Shown: positions 40,510 through 50,078, counted from the stretch's first letter. The stretch is 64,000 nucleotides of DNA from Thiocystis violacea (GCF_016583565.1 NZ_NRRF01000023.1:1-64000), one strand, 5' to 3'. A program made the numbers and translations. The notes: generated by a model not told the origin, from the sequence alone.

Positions 40510-43299
40510 ATGCTCAACACACTCAGAATCAAGACCAAGCTCCTCCTGATCGCCGGGATCCCGGCCGCCGCGCTACTCGCGCTCACCGTCTTCGGGGCGT
40601 CACAATTGCTCGCCGAGCTGGCTCAGGTCAAGCACGCGGAGGACGTTGGCCGCGTGGTCGTCGCGCTCGGCGAGGTCGCCCACGCGCTGCAGAAGGAGCG
40701 CGGCATGAGCGCCGGCTTCCTCGCGAGCAAGGGCGACACCTTCGCCGACCGACTCCCGGCTCAACGCCAGGCCGCCCTCACCGCCGTCGCCGAGCTGCAG
40801 GCCGCCATCGGCGGGATCGACCCGACCGCGGTCGCGCCCGAGTACCGCACGCTGCTCGACGAGGCCGCTGCCGGACTGGGCGACCTCCCGGATCTGCGCA
40901 CCCGCATCGGCGATCTGAAGGTCACGCCGGCCGAGTCCTTCAGCAGCTACAGCGCCATCATCGCCACCCTGCTGGACATCGCCATCCGCTCCGGCAATGA
41001 GCTGCCGGATGCCCACCTGGAGCGGCTGGCCAATGCCAAGAGCGCCCTGCTCTACCTCAAGGAACGCAACGGCCAGGAGCGCGCCATTCTCTCCGGGGCC
41101 TTCGGCGCCGGCCGGATCACGGCGGCCAATTTCGACATCCTGCTCACGCTGCTCAGCGACCAGACCAACTACCTGCGCCTCACCCAGGCCTATGCAACGC
41201 CTGCGCAACAGGCGTTCCTGGCCGATCGCCTGAGCCGGCCGATCGTCGCCGAGGTCGCGCGCGTGGAGCAGATGGTCAGGGACAAGGGCGTCGGCGCCGA
41301 TCTCAACTACTCGCCGACGACCTGGTTCGACCAGATCACCGCGAAGATCGATCTGCTCCGCGAAGTGGAGCAGCGGTTCTCCGCCGACATCGAGACGGGT
41401 CTGGTGCAGACCGCGCAGGCCACCAGAACACACCTCCTGGCCTATCTCGGGCTCGCCGGCAGCGTGCTGGTGCTCACCGTCTGGCTCGGCATCTGGATCG
41501 CACGCGGCATCCTGAGACAAATCGGCGGCGAACCCGCCTTTGCCGTCGAGGTGGCGCGCGCCATCTCAGACGGCACGCTCGACAACGCCATCCCGCTGCG
41601 CGCGGGCGATGAAGACAGCCTGCTGGCCTCCATGAAGACCATGCAGCACCTGCTGAAAGACCGTATCGAAAAGGAGCAGCGCATCGCGGCCGAGCGCCTG
41701 CGGGTCCAGATCGCGCTGGACAAGGCGTCGACCAACATGATGCTGGTCGACAATCTGGGCAACATCATCTTCATGAATGCCGCCGTCGCCCGGCTGATGC
41801 GCGAATCGGCGCCCCAGATCCGCAAGGTCCTGCCAGGCTTCGATGCGGGCCACCTCCTCGGCACGCCGTTCGAGGCACTGCAGCGCCATCCCGGCGGGCA
41901 CGTGGGTCTGCTCACAGACCTGCGGCACGAACAAAGCATCCAGATGGAGCTGGGCGAGCGCATCTTCCGCCTGGTCGCCAATCCCGTGGTCGACGCGGAT
42001 GGCAACCGCATCGGCGCCGTGGTCGAGTGGGCGGACCGCACCAACGAGATCAAGGCCGAGCGCGAGCTTGCGAACCTGCTCGACGCCGCACTGCGCGGCG
42101 ACTTCAGCCTGCGCATGAGCACCACCGACAAGCACGGCTTCTTCCGCCAGGTCGCCGAGGAGATGAACCGGCTGATGGAGATCGTCTCGGCCGGCCTCGC
42201 CGACATCGCACGCGTGCTGCACGGCATCGCCGATGGCGACCTCAACCAGCAGATCACCGCCGACTACGCCGGCACCTTCGGCGCCCTCAAGGCGGACACC
42301 AACGCGACGGTTCGCCAACTCAAGAAGATCGTCGGGGGCATCCTGGAATCGACGCAATCCATCAGCAGCGCCGCCCAGGAGATCTTCATGGGGAATTCAG
42401 ACCTCTCCTCGCGCACCGAGTCCCAGGCAGGCTCGCTGGAAGAGACCGCCAGTTCCATGGAAGAACTGAGCCAGACCGTCCAGCGCAATGCTCAGAGCGC
42501 CGCCCAAGCCAACGGTCTTGCCGACACCGCCAGCCAGACCGTCCAGCAGGGCGGAGAAACCGTGAAGGCCCTGGCCGGCACCATGGGGAACATTCAGGAG
42601 TCGAGCCGCAAGATCGCGGATATCATCGGCGTCATCGACTCCATCGCCTTCCAGACCAACATCCTCGCGTTGAATGCCGCCGTCGAGGCGGCCCGCGCCG
42701 GGGAGCAGGGCAAGGGATTCGCGGTCGTCGCCGCGGAGGTGCGGCAGCTCGCGCAGCGTAGCGCTCAGGCGGCCAAGGAGATCAAGACGCTGATCGACGA
42801 GTCGGTCGCGCAGGTCGCGGGCGGAGCTCGACTGGCCACCCAGGCCGGCGATGAGATGGACGCCGTCATCCGGCACTTCAAAGAGGTCGCCACGCTGGTC
42901 TCTGAGATCTCCGCCGCCAGCCGCGAACAGTCGTCCGAGATCGAGCTGGTGACGCGTGCCGTCAGCCAGATCGACGAGATGACGCAACAGAATGCGGCGC
43001 TCGTCGAAGAGGCCACCGCCGCCACCGAGAGCCTGGAGGAGCAGGCGCGCGAGCTCTCTGGGACGGTCGCCGTCTTTCGCTTCGATCGCGGCGAGCCAAG
43101 GCAGGACCCGCCGTGGAACGGCCGGGAGCGCCGTGGTCCGCGGCGGGCGACCAATGTCGCCCGCATCCGCCCGACCCCAGGCCCCGCCGCAGAGGCGTCA
43201 GGGCCTGCGAACTCGCGCTCCAAGCAAGAGCCAGCCCCGGCGCCCAAACACCATGCACCCCGGCCGGCGCGCGAAGACGACGACTGGGAAGAGTTCTGA
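40510..43299 (+). CDS. NIT-PAS methyl-accepting chemotaxis protein with CheR-tether tail
   Basis: A 929-residue membrane receptor. TM1 is at ~8-32. A NIT-type sensor domain follows, recognisable from LQKERGMSAGFLASKG and YLKERNGQERAILSGAFGAG; this domain is associated with nitrate/nitrite sensing. TM2 is at ~305-325, then HAMP, a PAS domain (LVDNLGNIIFMNAAVARLM), another HAMP-like region and the signalling hairpin with [33 protein letters not shown] at its tip. A Pro/Ala/Arg-rich linker ends in DDWEEF, matching the WxxF pentapeptide that docks CheR and CheB. It is convergent with the che cluster. Confidence 0.93.
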   Translation: MLNTLRIKTKLLLIAGIPAAALLALTVFGASQLLAELAQVKHAEDVGRVVVALGEVAHALQKERGMSAGFLASKGDTFADRLPAQRQAALTAVAELQAAIGGIDPTAVAPEYRTLLDEAAAGLGDLPDLRTRIGDLKVTPAESFSSYSAIIATLLDIAIRSGNELPDAHLERLANAKSALLYLKERNGQERAILSGAFGAGRITAANFDILLTLLSDQTNYLRLTQAYATPAQQAFLADRLSRPIVAEVARVEQMVRDKGVGADLNYSPTTWFDQITAKIDLLREVEQRFSADIETGLVQTAQATRTHLLAYLGLAGSVLVLTVWLGIWIARGILRQIGGEPAFAVEVARAISDGTLDNAIPLRAGDEDSLLASMKTMQHLLKDRIEKEQRIAAERLRVQIALDKASTNMMLVDNLGNIIFMNAAVARLMRESAPQIRKVLPGFDAGHLLGTPFEALQRHPGGHVGLLTDLRHEQSIQMELGERIFRLVANPVVDADGNRIGAVVEWADRTNEIKAERELANLLDAALRGDFSLRMSTTDKHGFFRQVAEEMNRLMEIVSAGLADIARVLHGIADGDLNQQITADYAGTFGALKADTNATVRQLKKIVGGILESTQSISSAAQEIFMGNSDLSSRTESQAGSLEETASSMEELSQTVQRNAQSAAQANGLADTASQTVQQGGETVKALAGTMGNIQESSRKIADIIGVIDSIAFQTNILALNAAVEAARAGEQGKGFAVVAAEVRQLAQRSAQAAKEIKTLIDESVAQVAGGARLATQAGDEMDAVIRHFKEVATLVSEISAASREQSSEIELVTRAVSQIDEMTQQNAALVEEATAATESLEEQARELSGTVAVFRFDRGEPRQDPPWNGRERRGPRRATNVARIRPTPGPAAEASGPANSRSKQEPAPAPKHHAPRPAREDDDWEEF

Positions 43300-43326
43300 G
43301 CAGGTGTAACCAGTTATCCAGAAGCA

Positions 43327-43351
43327 AGCCGGCCGCCCGAAACGGCCGGCT
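43327..43351 (+). terminator. Strong hairpin after the chemoreceptor gene
   Basis: The perfect 9-bp arms AGCCGGCCG and CGGCCGGCT close a 7-base loop, 27 bases after the stop. No T-run follows, so it may be an attenuator, a processing hairpin or a weak terminator rather than a classical intrinsic one. Confidence 0.5.
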
Positions 43352-43385
43352 CGACCATCAACCTAACGCACACCCGAGGTTCGCG

Positions 43386-43808
43386 ATGCTGTCGATGAAT
43401 CGCCACGCAGGCATCTTCCTGGCCATGGCCCTCATGCTACCCACCACACTGGCGTTTGCGAGCGGCGGCGGCTCGGGCGCCACCGGGGATTTTCCCGGCT
43501 ACATGGAGATCGATCCCGCGCTCGTCGTCAATCTCTCCAACCCGAGCAAGGCCAGGTATCTGCGCGTGGACATCCAGCTCTTCATCGAGAGCAAGGAAGA
43601 GGCCGACCTGGTGGCACACCACATGCCCCGTCTCCGCGACCGCCTGATCAGCCTGCTCGCCGGACGCGACGGCAGCACCCTGACGACGACCGAGGCGCGT
43701 GACGCCCTGCGCGGCGAACTCCTGAGCGACTTGCGCGAGACCATGACGGCACAGGCCGGAAGGCCAGCCATCAGCGCAATCTACTTCACCGGATTCATCA
43801 TGCAGTGA
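43386..43808 (+). CDS. FliL-like protein
   Basis: A 140-residue protein. A hydrophobic N terminus (residues ~8-25, ending LAFASGG) is a signal peptide or anchor. The body, EIDPALVVNLSNPSKARYLRVDIQLFIESKEEAD and the terminal ISAIYFTGFIMQ, resembles the periplasmic part of FliL, which links to the flagellar stator. No other flagellar gene is near. GAGGT lies four bases before the ATG at 43386. Placement beside chemotaxis genes fits a motility role, but this is inference. Confidence 0.75.
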   Translation: MLSMNRHAGIFLAMALMLPTTLAFASGGGSGATGDFPGYMEIDPALVVNLSNPSKARYLRVDIQLFIESKEEADLVAHHMPRLRDRLISLLAGRDGSTLTTTEARDALRGELLSDLRETMTAQAGRPAISAIYFTGFIMQ

Positions 43809-43843
43809 CCCTGGATCCGGCGGTTAACCGCCGGATCCAGGGT
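43808..43843. terminator. 36-bp perfect palindrome, bidirectional terminator
   Basis: ACCCTGGATCCGGCGGTT is followed directly by its exact reverse complement, starting at the last base of the FliL-like stop codon. It lies between two convergent genes, so it could stop transcription from both sides. There is no flanking T-run. Confidence 0.65.
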
Positions 43844-43927
43844 GACGAACTGGGATCGTCAGGATGGCGGTGTCCGCGACCCCAGGACATCGTCTTCGCC
43901 CGTCATCCGCCTCGACCATCGAGCCCC

Positions 43928-45589
43928 TCACCAGCGATAGACGGCCTCGATGACCTGCCGCCGCGCATCCTCGCTGAACGATTCGCAGAGGCCCCGCAGC
44001 GTCTCCTGCCTCGCGCTCGGGTGTTCGGCCGCCGCGACGGCCCCGCCGCCCGCGTGACCCATGATCCGAATCCAGATGCGTCCACCCTCCGGGAGTGGCG
44101 TAGAGCGGATTTCGAGCCTCACCCGACCCGGATCAGACTGTCGCGGATCCTGCCCCAGGACCTTGATGTCGACATCCCGCAGCGCATGCGCGCGCAGCGC
44201 CGCGAAGAGTCGTTCCAGGGCCTCGCGCTGAGACTCGATGCCGTCCAGCAGGCCGAGTGGCTTGAGCAGGGATTGAAGAGACCCTGCCCTGGCAAGATCC
44301 TCGGGCGCGAGCTCAAGCGACCAGGCCCAGTCTCCACCGAGCGCCTGGCCGGACTCCGGCTCGGGCACCTCGATGCAGACCGGCGCGATGCGAAGCTCCA
44401 GCAGCGCGATGTCGTCGCGCTGCGGAGTCTCTCCACAGTGTTGCCGCAAGGACTCGGCAAGCGCCGGGAAGATCGGCTCGCCATGGGTCCAGTCGGTGAG
44501 ATGGGGATCGAGCCGGACCGCACCGAAGGCCTGATCGCCCTGGTCGCGCGCCGCCATCAAGCCGTCGCTGAAGAGCAAGAGGCTGTCACCGACCTCGACC
44601 CGCCGCTCGCGCGGCAGATCGCCGGGCGGCAGCTCGCTCAGCACCCCCAGAGGCACGGCGTGAGAGGCGAGCTCCTGAAGGCCAGCGCGCGTCCTCAGCC
44701 AGGCGCTCGGCATGCCGCCGTTCCACCAGCTGAGCCGGCGACCACTGCCGGACAGCGTGATGAGACAGGCCGACATGAAGCGGTCGGAGGGGAGCAGTCC
44801 ATGCAGCTTGCGGTTGATTTCATTCAGCACCTCGGCGTCCTCGACGCCCTTGAGCGTCATGGCGTGGAACGCATCGGCGACCGGGAGGGCGCCAATGGTC
44901 GCCCCAAGCCCGTGCCCGGTGATATCGGCCATCAGAATCCGCAGACCACCGTCCGGCAGGTGCTGGGTCAACAAGAGATCACCGCCGAAGGTCGCCGCCG
45001 AGGTCTGCAGGCAGCTCAGATGCTCGCTGCTGACATTGCGGTTGTTGATGGCCCGGCTGAAGACGCGCTCGGCGAGTTGCTGCTCCTGTTGCTCGCGCTC
45101 CAGCAGATCCGCCAATGGCTGGCTGCTCGCCGCCATGCGGCGTTGCAGCTCACGCACGCGCTCGGTCGCCAGGATCCGCGCCTTGAGCAGCGTGAAGCTG
45201 AAGGGCTTCGTCAGGAAATCGTCACCGCCGGCTTGGATGCAGCCCATCATGGTCTCCTCGTCGGAGAGGGCCGTGAGGAAGATGACCGGCACGAAATCGC
45301 CCGCCGCCGCGGCTTTGATCCGACGGGTCGCCTCGATGCCGTTCATCACCGGCATCATGATGTCCATGAGGACGATGTCCGGGCGCTCGCGCTCGAAGCA
45401 GCGGATCGCCTGCTCGCCGTCGATCGCGGTGCAGACGCTGAACCCCTCCAGTTCGAGCATCCGCTTGACCAGTTGGAGATTCACTGGATCGTCGTCCACG
45501 ACCAACGCCTTGCCCCGCGAGCACGCCGGCAGCCTCGCGAGGCGAGCGTGCGGCGTCCCCTCGGGCGAAAGAGATTGGACATGCGGCAT
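43928..45589 (-). CDS. Receiver-PP2C (SpoIIE) phosphatase with degenerate ATPase domain (paralogue A)
   Basis: A 553-residue protein. The receiver domain (~27-150) is intact: acidic pair in VVDDDP, phospho-Asp76 in IVLMDIMMP, Thr in FLTALSD, Lys in LTKPF. The SpoIIE/PP2C phosphatase domain (~185-395) keeps its metal Asps in TFGGDLLL, MADITGHGLGA, LLFSDGLMA and QRDDIALLEL. The C-terminal region aligns with the HATPase of its neighbour but lacks the N box and the DxGxG box (IMGHAGGGA instead). GGAAGGA upstream selects the ATG at 45589. It probably dephosphorylates the STAS protein in response to receiver phosphorylation. Confidence 0.9.
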   Translation of the reverse strand: MPHVQSLSPEGTPHARLARLPACSRGKALVVDDDPVNLQLVKRMLELEGFSVCTAIDGEQAIRCFERERPDIVLMDIMMPVMNGIEATRRIKAAAAGDFVPVIFLTALSDEETMMGCIQAGGDDFLTKPFSFTLLKARILATERVRELQRRMAASSQPLADLLEREQQEQQLAERVFSRAINNRNVSSEHLSCLQTSAATFGGDLLLTQHLPDGGLRILMADITGHGLGATIGALPVADAFHAMTLKGVEDAEVLNEINRKLHGLLPSDRFMSACLITLSGSGRRLSWWNGGMPSAWLRTRAGLQELASHAVPLGVLSELPPGDLPRERRVEVGDSLLLFSDGLMAARDQGDQAFGAVRLDPHLTDWTHGEPIFPALAESLRQHCGETPQRDDIALLELRIAPVCIEVPEPESGQALGGDWAWSLELAPEDLARAGSLQSLLKPLGLLDGIESQREALERLFAALRAHALRDVDIKVLGQDPRQSDPGRVRLEIRSTPLPEGGRIWIRIMGHAGGGAVAAAEHPSARQETLRGLCESFSEDARRQVIEAVYRW

Positions 45590-45616
45590 GGGGATTCCTT
45601 CCGTCACCTGCGGATC

Positions 45617-47428
45617 TCATTGGTTCGAAAACGCTGGGGTACCGATGTTTCGCCCCGCCCGCAGGGGATCGGGCCGCAACGGCCATCGGTAGACGACCTC
45701 GGCCCGTGAGCCATCGCCGTGGAACCGAACCGACTCGCACAGCTGCCTGAGCAAGGGGATTCCGCGCCCCCAGGGCCGCTGCGTATCGAGCGCCAGCGCC
45801 CGGGTGTCCGCTTCGCGGAAACCCTCGCCCGAGTCGCGGACCTGCATGCGAACAGAGCCGCCATCGGCGCTCGGCTCGAAGTCGACCTGGATGGAGACGC
45901 TGCCCGAGCATGCGTCCCCGAGCCGTCGCGCACGCTCCTTGTAGAAGGCGTCGAATCCCTCCGGCGTGGCCTTGAGCGTGGAATCCAGCTTGAGCACGCC
46001 GTGCTCCAGGGCATTCGCATAGAGTTCCGTCAGGATGGTTTCGAGCACGACTATCTCCTTGCGCAAGCCATCCACGAGTCCCAGCGGCCCCAGCATGGAT
46101 TCGAGCGTTGGCTGGATCTGCAGCCGTTCGCCTTCCAGCTCCAGGGTCAGGGTCCAGCCGCTGTGCATGGGTACGTCAGAGACCGGGGCGGGCGTCCCGA
46201 AGAGCCCCGTCTCGATCGGGATATCCAGAACGGCGATGTCGTCCAATTGCTCGGCGCCCTGGCCATGCAGGTCCAGTGCCTGGCACAGCGCTGGCAGAAT
46301 GCGGCCGGACTCAGGCTCGCGCCAGGCGTCCAGCACGGCCGGAAAACCCTCGGTGACGAACATGCGCTCCTCGCGATCATGGGCCTCGAGCAGGCCGTCC
46401 GTCATCAACAGCAGGTGATCGCCCCGGCTCAACCGCACCCGCCGGGGCGACTCCTCCAACGGCAGATCGGGGAGAATGCCCAAGGGCAGGGCATGCGCCG
46501 TCAGCTCCCGCAAGCCGCCGCTGGTCTTCAACCAACCGCTCGGCATGCCGCCATTCCACCACCGCAGCTCTTCGCAATTGGCCGGAATGGTGACCAGGAT
46601 GGCCGCCATGAAGCGATCCGCGGGCAGCAGCTGATAGAGCTTGCGGTTGAGCTCGGCCAGCACCTGGGCATCGCTCACGCCCTTGCGCGTCATCGCATGA
46701 AAGGCATCCGCCACCGGCAAGGCCGCAACCGCCGCCGCCAGGCCATGGCCGGTAAAGTCGCCAATCAGGAGACGCAAAGCGCCGTTCGGCAGGTGTTGAG
46801 TGAGCACGATGTCGCCGCTGAAAATGGCCGCCGGGCGGAACACCATGCCGATCTGGTCCATGACGACATTACGCCCCTTCACGGCACGATCCAGGACGCG
46901 CTCGGCCAGCGCCTGCTCCATGCGCTCGCGCTCCAGGAGTGCGGCAACGGTCTGGTTGCGCTCCGACATCCGCTGCTGGAGTCCACAGACGCGCTCCATC
47001 ACCAGGATGCGCGCCCTGAGCGCGCTCGCCCTGAAGGGCTTCAAGAGGAAGTCGTCGGCGCCGGACTCGATGCAGCGCAGCAAGAGCGCCTCGTCACGCT
47101 GGTGCGCCGTGAGGATGACCGGGACGAAACGGTCGCCGGCGAGTGCCTTGATGAGACGCGTGGCCTCGAAGCCGTCCAGGCCGGGCAAATCGGTGCCGAC
47201 GAAGACGATGTCCGGCCGCTCCGCCTCGAAGCGGGCGATCGCCTCCTCGGCCGTCGTCAAGACCAGACAACCGCAGGCGTGGGCCGCCAATACCGGCACC
47301 ATCACCTCGGCGATGCGCGGATCCGGCTCCACGATCATCGCGTAACCGCGCCGCCCCAGCCAACGCGGGCCGGAGTCGGCAAGGCCCAAGGGGGCCGGGA
47401 GGTCTCGCGAGGCGTTCAGGGCGTGCAT
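45617..47428 (-). CDS. Pseudoreceiver-PP2C (SpoIIE) phosphatase with intact HATPase domain (paralogue B)
   Basis: A 603-residue tandem paralogue of the next gene. Its receiver lacks the phospho-acceptor: IVFVGTDLPGLDG has Gly78 where Asp is required, although the Thr (ILTAHQ) and Lys (LLKPF) remain. The PP2C domain is intact (GDIVLTQHLP, IGDFTGHGLAA, LLMTDGLLEAHD, QLDDIAVLDI). The C-terminal HATPase has a clear N box, TELYANALEHG, and D box, VRDSGEGF, then GRGIPLLRQL, as in RsbW-type anti-sigma kinases. It could phosphorylate and dephosphorylate the STAS protein encoded 9 bases upstream. Confidence 0.9.
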   Translation of the reverse strand: MHALNASRDLPAPLGLADSGPRWLGRRGYAMIVEPDPRIAEVMVPVLAAHACGCLVLTTAEEAIARFEAERPDIVFVGTDLPGLDGFEATRLIKALAGDRFVPVILTAHQRDEALLLRCIESGADDFLLKPFRASALRARILVMERVCGLQQRMSERNQTVAALLERERMEQALAERVLDRAVKGRNVVMDQIGMVFRPAAIFSGDIVLTQHLPNGALRLLIGDFTGHGLAAAVAALPVADAFHAMTRKGVSDAQVLAELNRKLYQLLPADRFMAAILVTIPANCEELRWWNGGMPSGWLKTSGGLRELTAHALPLGILPDLPLEESPRRVRLSRGDHLLLMTDGLLEAHDREERMFVTEGFPAVLDAWREPESGRILPALCQALDLHGQGAEQLDDIAVLDIPIETGLFGTPAPVSDVPMHSGWTLTLELEGERLQIQPTLESMLGPLGLVDGLRKEIVVLETILTELYANALEHGVLKLDSTLKATPEGFDAFYKERARRLGDACSGSVSIQVDFEPSADGGSVRMQVRDSGEGFREADTRALALDTQRPWGRGIPLLRQLCESVRFHGDGSRAEVVYRWPLRPDPLRAGRNIGTPAFSNQ

Positions 47429-47437
47429 GGCACTTGG

Positions 47438-47743
47438 TCAGTCGACCGTGAACAGCTTGTCGAAGTTGGCGATCTTCAGCACGCGCGCCACATCCTCGCT
47501 GGCGCCCGTGATCCTGACCCGCTTGGGGTCGGAGCCGACAAACTCGCGCAGCAGAAGCAGCATGCCGAGCGCGGAGCTGTCGAGATAGGAGGCATCCGAG
47601 AGATCGACGACGAACTTGGTCGTCTTGCCCGTCGCATCCTTGTACGCCTCCCTGAAGGCCTTGTGCTGGGAGAAGTCGAAGCGCCCGTCGATGGCGATGA
47701 CGACCTGGGACTTCTCCGCGTCAGAACGTGCCGTGACACCCAT
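47438..47743 (-). CDS. STAS domain anti-sigma-factor antagonist
   Basis: A 101-residue stand-alone STAS protein. VIAIDGRFDFSQHKAF and VVDLSDASYLDSSALGMLLLL are the family's core, with the phosphorylatable Ser in YLDSSALG. The partner kinase and phosphatase are plausibly the two PP2C genes following it in the same operon. The output target, a sigma factor, anti-sigma factor or diguanylate cyclase as in Pseudomonas HsbA, is not in the window. GGAG upstream of the ATG is well placed. Confidence 0.93.
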   Translation of the reverse strand: MGVTARSDAEKSQVVIAIDGRFDFSQHKAFREAYKDATGKTTKFVVDLSDASYLDSSALGMLLLLREFVGSDPKRVRITGASEDVARVLKIANFDKLFTVD

Positions 47744-47764
47744 GTGTAGCTCCGTGTTGTCTTA

Positions 47765-47798
47765 TTGATCGAATCTTCAGCTTGATTGAATCTTCAGC
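47765..47798. repeat. 17-bp tandem duplication
   Basis: TTGATCGAATCTTCAGC and TTGATTGAATCTTCAGC are adjacent copies with one difference, in the 57-base gap between cheB and the STAS gene. Confidence 0.8.
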
Positions 47799-47800
47799 GT

Positions 47801-48877
47801 CTAGCGCTTGGCCGCCGCACCCTTGAGCAGGGCATCCGCGATCTGCTGCAAGGGCAGAACCTCCCGCGCCGCGCCGCGCTTGACGGCCTCGCCCGGCATG
47901 CCCCACACCACGCTGGTCGCCTCGTTCTGAGCAACGGTATAGACGCCGATCTCGTGCAGTTCCTTGAGCCCCTCGGCCCCGTCCGCGCCCATGCCCGTGA
48001 GCAAGGCGGCGGTCGCATTGGTTCCGGCCGCCTTGACGACGGAGCGGAAGAGCACGTCGACGCTGGGCCGATGCCGGTTCACAGGCTCGTTCTGGTTCAG
48101 CCGGCAGACATATCTGGCCCCATCGCGCGCGATCTCGAGATGGAAGTCGCCGGGCGCCACATAGGCGTGCCCGGACATGACGCGATCTCCCTCGGCGGCC
48201 TCCTTGACCACCAGGCCGGTCTGACGATTCATGCGCTCGGCAAAGGCCGCGCTGAAGCCCGGCGGGATGTGCTGCGCGATGACCACGCCGGGCGTATCCG
48301 GCGGCAACCGCAGCAACACCTCCTTGATGGCCTCGGTCCCGCCGGTCGAGGCGCCAATGGCGATGACGCGGTCGGTCGTGCGGAAGGACTGGATGGCCCG
48401 CCGTGGGATCTCGGCCGGCCCTTCGGCCGCGGCGGCACGGGCTGGCAGCGGTGGCAACGCCCGAACCCGAGCCCCGGCCGCCGCGCGGATCTTGGCGACC
48501 AACTCGTCCGCGTACTCCTGCAAGCCGTATCTCAGGTCCATGTCCGGCTTGCGCACGAAATCGACGGCGCCCAGCTCGAGGGCGTGCAGCGTCACCTCGG
48601 CGCCCTTCGCCGTCAGGGACGACACCATCACCACCGGCATGGGGCGCAGGCGCATGAGATTGCGCAGGAAGGTGAGCCCATCCATGCGAGGCATCTCGAC
48701 GTCCAGCGTCAACACGTCCGGATCCAGCGCCTTGATCTTGTCGCGCGCGATATAGGGATCCTGCGCGGCGCCCACCACCTCGATCCCGGGCGCCTGGCCC
48801 AGGATCTCGGTCAGCAGCTTCCGCACCAGGGCCGAGTCGTCGACGATGAGAACGCGAATAGGGTTGGCCACGGGCAC
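47801..48877 (-). CDS. cheB: Chemotaxis protein-glutamate methylesterase CheB
   Basis: A 358-residue response regulator with an esterase output. The receiver has [12 protein letters not shown] and the phospho-Asp in [13 protein letters not shown]. The esterase catalytic Ser is in [11 protein letters not shown], His in [13 protein letters not shown] and Asp in MGADGAEGL. It removes methyl groups from receptors, opposing CheR, and deamidates glutamines. It starts at a GTG one base after the stop of the short receptor gene. Confidence 0.96.
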   Translation of the reverse strand: MPVANPIRVLIVDDSALVRKLLTEILGQAPGIEVVGAAQDPYIARDKIKALDPDVLTLDVEMPRMDGLTFLRNLMRLRPMPVVMVSSLTAKGAEVTLHALELGAVDFVRKPDMDLRYGLQEYADELVAKIRAAAGARVRALPPLPARAAAAEGPAEIPRRAIQSFRTTDRVIAIGASTGGTEAIKEVLLRLPPDTPGVVIAQHIPPGFSAAFAERMNRQTGLVVKEAAEGDRVMSGHAYVAPGDFHLEIARDGARYVCRLNQNEPVNRHRPSVDVLFRSVVKAAGTNATAALLTGMGADGAEGLKELHEIGVYTVAQNEATSVVWGMPGEAVKRGAAREVLPLQQIADALLKGAAAKR

Positions 48878-48878
48878 C

Positions 48879-50078
48879 TCAGAAGAGCTCGATATCGCCT
48901 TCGTCCATGGATTGCTGACTCACGGGGCGATGGGCCGCCGCGATCAGCTCGGTGCGCAGGGTCTCGAGCCGCTGCTTGGCCTGCGCGATGTCCTCCGGCG
49001 AGCGCAGCTGGCCGGAGGGAATGAGCTTGAGGTCCGCCACGAACCTGTCCATGAAATCGATGCGCATCTGCGCCTGCACCAGCACCTGACGGGTGATGTC
49101 CTCGAACTGGAGCAGACGCACGGCGGCGCCGACGTTCGACTGGAGGCGCTCGACCACGACCGCCAGCTCGCTCAAGCCTTGCGACACCATGGCGTTGAGG
49201 CTCTGAACCTGAACGATCATCTCGTCCATGGCGCCCTTGGCGGTGATGGAGGCGTTGAGATCCTGGGATGCCATCTCGCCGACGATGTCACGGGTGTCCT
49301 GGAACACGAACTGGGCCGCCTCGACCTGGTCGCGGATCTGGTCGTTGAACTCGGCGGCGTCCTGGGAGAGCTTGCGCACCTCCTGGGCCACGACCGCGAA
49401 GCCGCGCCCTGCCTCGCCGGCGCGGGCCGCCTCGATCGCGGCATTGAGGGCGAGCAGATTGGTCTGACGCGCGATGCGCTTGGCGCCGTCCAGCCGCTCG
49501 AAGATGTCGTTCATCTGGGTCGTGAGATCGTCGATCTGATGCGCGACCTGGATGCTGTGTTTGCCCATGTCGATCAGCCGTGCGACGTTCTCGGACAGCA
49601 GCTCGCTGTTCGCCTGCAGGAACTGATTGATATCGATGAGATCGCTGTGATCCTGCCCATCGCCCGCACTCTGGGTGACCAGGCGCATCACCAGCCCCTG
49701 CTGCGCGCGCGACTCCTCCGAGAGCCCGGTGAAGCTGGAATGGAGATCACGCGCCGCGTGACCGACCAAGTCCATGGCCTGCCCCACCAACTGGCGCAGC
49801 TCGACCATCTGCGGGCCGATGAGTCCGTCGGTCTCGACCACCAGATCCCAGAGTTCGTGCTCGGCCTGTCCGGTCGATGACGGCCCAGGCGCCGCGAGAG
49901 CGCCAGACGCCTCGGGCGCCGGCGCGCGCTGGCGGCGCAGGCCCCAGAGAGGCCAAATCAGCGCCACGCTCAGGACCCACGCCCAGGCTGGCAAGACGCC
50001 CGGAATCACGAGAGACAGCAGCCACACCAGCACGCTGATGCTGAGCGGTGGCCAGTGCGTTTTGATCTTGTCCAACAT
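48879..50078 (-). CDS. Short membrane methyl-accepting chemotaxis protein
   Basis: A 399-residue receptor-like protein with two closely spaced hydrophobic segments (residues ~12-48) and essentially no periplasmic sensor. The signalling hairpin tip is [42 protein letters not shown], described here as residues ~200-240. It has no HAMP or PAS domain and ends DEGDIELF. Such proteins located inside che operons between cheD and cheB are common in gammaproteobacteria, and their input is unclear. GGAG precedes the ATG. Confidence 0.88.
   Translation of the reverse strand: MLDKIKTHWPPLSISVLVWLLSLVIPGVLPAWAWVLSVALIWPLWGLRRQRAPAPEASGALAAPGPSSTGQAEHELWDLVVETDGLIGPQMVELRQLVGQAMDLVGHAARDLHSSFTGLSEESRAQQGLVMRLVTQSAGDGQDHSDLIDINQFLQANSELLSENVARLIDMGKHSIQVAHQIDDLTTQMNDIFERLDGAKRIARQTNLLALNAAIEAARAGEAGRGFAVVAQEVRKLSQDAAEFNDQIRDQVEAAQFVFQDTRDIVGEMASQDLNASITAKGAMDEMIVQVQSLNAMVSQGLSELAVVVERLQSNVGAAVRLLQFEDITRQVLVQAQMRIDFMDRFVADLKLIPSGQLRSPEDIAQAKQRLETLRTELIAAAHRPVSQQSMDEGDIELF

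Noticed and set aside
45719..47749. 676-codon open frame opposite the PP2C paralogue B gene
   Set aside because: It is antisense to a clearly conserved gene, and its composition is typical of a shadow frame.
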